In this document: positions 62,313-63,413 of the stretch, piece after piece | Layout: every line of letters starts with the position of its first letter | Position numbering within the stretch: the first letter of the stretch is position 1 | Origin: Oscillatoria sp. CS-180 | Lineage (GTDB): Bacteria; Cyanobacteriota; Cyanobacteriia; Phormidesmidales; Phormidesmidaceae | DNA: 63,413 nucleotides | Direction of reading: 5' to 3' | NCBI RefSeq assembly: GCF_028330965.1 | Contig: NZ_JAQMUB010000007.1 | Coordinates: 1-63,413 of the forward strand | The notes under the pieces: model-generated | Told to the model about the DNA's origin: nothing | Database searches by the model: none | What the model saw: only the letters and a program-made list of their open reading frames with translations | Program-made: the position numbers and the translations under genes

Positions 62313-63413
62313 GGAGGCTTCTCTAGGCGATTGGGCTAAATTGCTTTATGGAAGCAATCTACAATCTCAAGAAAGGGTAGGCAATAGCTGAATCTTGGGT
62401 TGTTGAAGACTTAACAAATCATCCTCAGGGGCCAATCTCAAATTTATTGATAACAAAACAGGATCTTAAGGTCGGTTAAAACACAACGAGTTTGGGTAAT
62501 AGCGCTGTCTCAAAAGATCGGGCTTGCTTAGATTCAAATAAGATTTATTTAGAGCGATCGCTGGAGATTGTTAGATTAACGAATTAGCGATATCGGCGTT
62601 GCTGAGTTCAGAAATGAATGCTTGATAGCTCGCACAGCGTTGGTCCTATAAACTCGCATCTTGAAGGACTTCCAGCAATGACTTCTCGGTAAGGGCAACC
62701 CCAACACTCCCATTAACCAAGTAACGCCAACGATATCTGTATGATTCAAAAGACCTATGTACACAGCGTCAGAAAAAGCAATCCCTAAAAGGTCACTTTT
62801 GATCATATCTTGCTGCTGAATGGCGCGGGAAAGTTGGAACTGTCATCAATACTGTCTCTCTAAAGACGCCTTGTAGCTTAAAGAAATTATGTGACTAGAT
62901 CTAATGCTTTTAGGGATTTTGTAGGCTAGCCGCGATTGCCATAATAGGGGTGCTCTGAATGAAGTTAATCATTAAGGGGCGGGTCCCTGCTATGGAGACA
63001 ATTGTTCAAACCCAAAAGTTCTGAATTCTAGTCAGACAAGATGGGGAGCACGTCATGTTTAGAGGTGACCCTGTATGGCTTACTCTGTAGAAAGAGCAAA
63101 GCTTTACAGGTCTAACTCGAAACATTTTATAAGTCTTTCATGGCATCAATATAAATTGTTTTTAGCAACCTAGCACGCGAATCATCAGGATGAACCATAA
63201 TGATTTTTCAAATTACATCAAGCTATTTAATGACGTGGATCTTCGGAAAAAAGAAGAGGTGTTCGATTTCAGCGCAGCGTAGCGAATTGTAGAGCAGGGA
63301 AACCCATCATCCCGCTGACAAGTAACACCTAAATCTTTACCGTAGCCCTAGAAAAATAAGATGGAATCTCTAACCATTCCGGTTTTTGGCTCTTCCTTAG
63401 TGGGGTTTGGGTG
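62313..63413. other. 1.1-kb end stretch without a convincing gene
   Basis: Upstream of the kinase gene nothing can be supported. A minus frame at 62576-62806 (76 residues, MIKSDLLGIAFSDAVYIGLL at its start) has no motif and no ribosome-binding site and may be a remnant. No RNA gene or mobile-element ends are visible. Confidence 0.45.

Noticed and set aside
1-63413. tRNA, rRNA genes and intact insertion sequences
   Set aside because: I looked for cloverleaf-like TTCGA/GGTTC arms, rRNA stretches and transposase motifs and found none I could support.

Overview
The window looks like chromosomal DNA of a cyanobacterium. GCGATCGC (HIP1-type) octamers are frequent on both strands, heptamer-like AACCAAT repeats open the window, known cyanobacterial hairpin repeats occur between genes, and there are a PEP-CTERM protein, NHLM-type bacteriocin transporters and a very large Ser/Thr-kinase/ATPase/GAF/histidine-kinase fusion. 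I cannot name the species.

Left part (1-24.1 kb). An MbtH-like gene with two unknown genes sits at the edge. Next come an RND efflux pump operon (adaptor plus permease) and a divergent TetR regulator with two palindromic operators between them. From 7.8 to 13.9 kb there is a decaying Rhs toxin/immunity array: a frameshifted Rhs core, a displaced second core tip with a different toxin end, a third orphan toxin tail, and a candidate immunity gene after each tip. Then follow a VapBC pair, the stump of an O-methyltransferase gene, a HEAT-repeat protein, three exported proteins sharing one C-terminal RTX-like domain (one frameshifted), a PEP-CTERM protein and a TIGR03032-type protein.

Centre (25.4-55.2 kb). 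This holds the most interesting system, a large RiPP (class II lanthipeptide-like) gene cluster. One block holds a LanM synthetase, an MBL-fold protein, a 2OG-Fe(II) oxygenase, two proteins I do not recognise and an NCS2 permease. A LanJ-type dehydroalanine reductase is transcribed divergently from it. A six-gene export operon encodes a ParA/MinD-like ATPase, an HECIH-motif protein, a double cNMP-domain protein, an HlyD adaptor, a C39 peptidase/ABC exporter and a second ABC exporter. Beyond it lie a lysine 2,3-aminomutase-like radical SAM enzyme, a JmjC/cupin oxygenase, three Nif11-type precursor peptides and an AraC-family regulator.

Three observations fit together. (1) The LanM keeps its dehydratase residues but has lost all recognisable zinc ligands of the cyclase domain (the usual WCHG and CCG/CHG motifs read WAQG and LAWG). 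(2) All three precursors lack cysteine and end in KPKW. (3) A reductase of the kind that turns dehydroalanine into D-alanine lies beside the LanM. The simplest reading is a ring-free, dehydrated and then reduced peptide rich in D-amino acids, further trimmed or hydroxylated by the clustered enzymes. The three precursor promoters and the LanM/LanJ intergenic region, plus one orphan place, carry pairs of TTGGAT-N4-GTCTCA boxes exactly 22 bp apart, next to -35-like elements. This is the layout expected for an AraC-type activator, and such a regulator closes the cluster.

Right end (55.3-63.4 kb). A response regulator with a degenerate GGDEF domain lies downstream of the 1872-residue hybrid kinase in the same direction. 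The last 1.1 kb shows no convincing gene.
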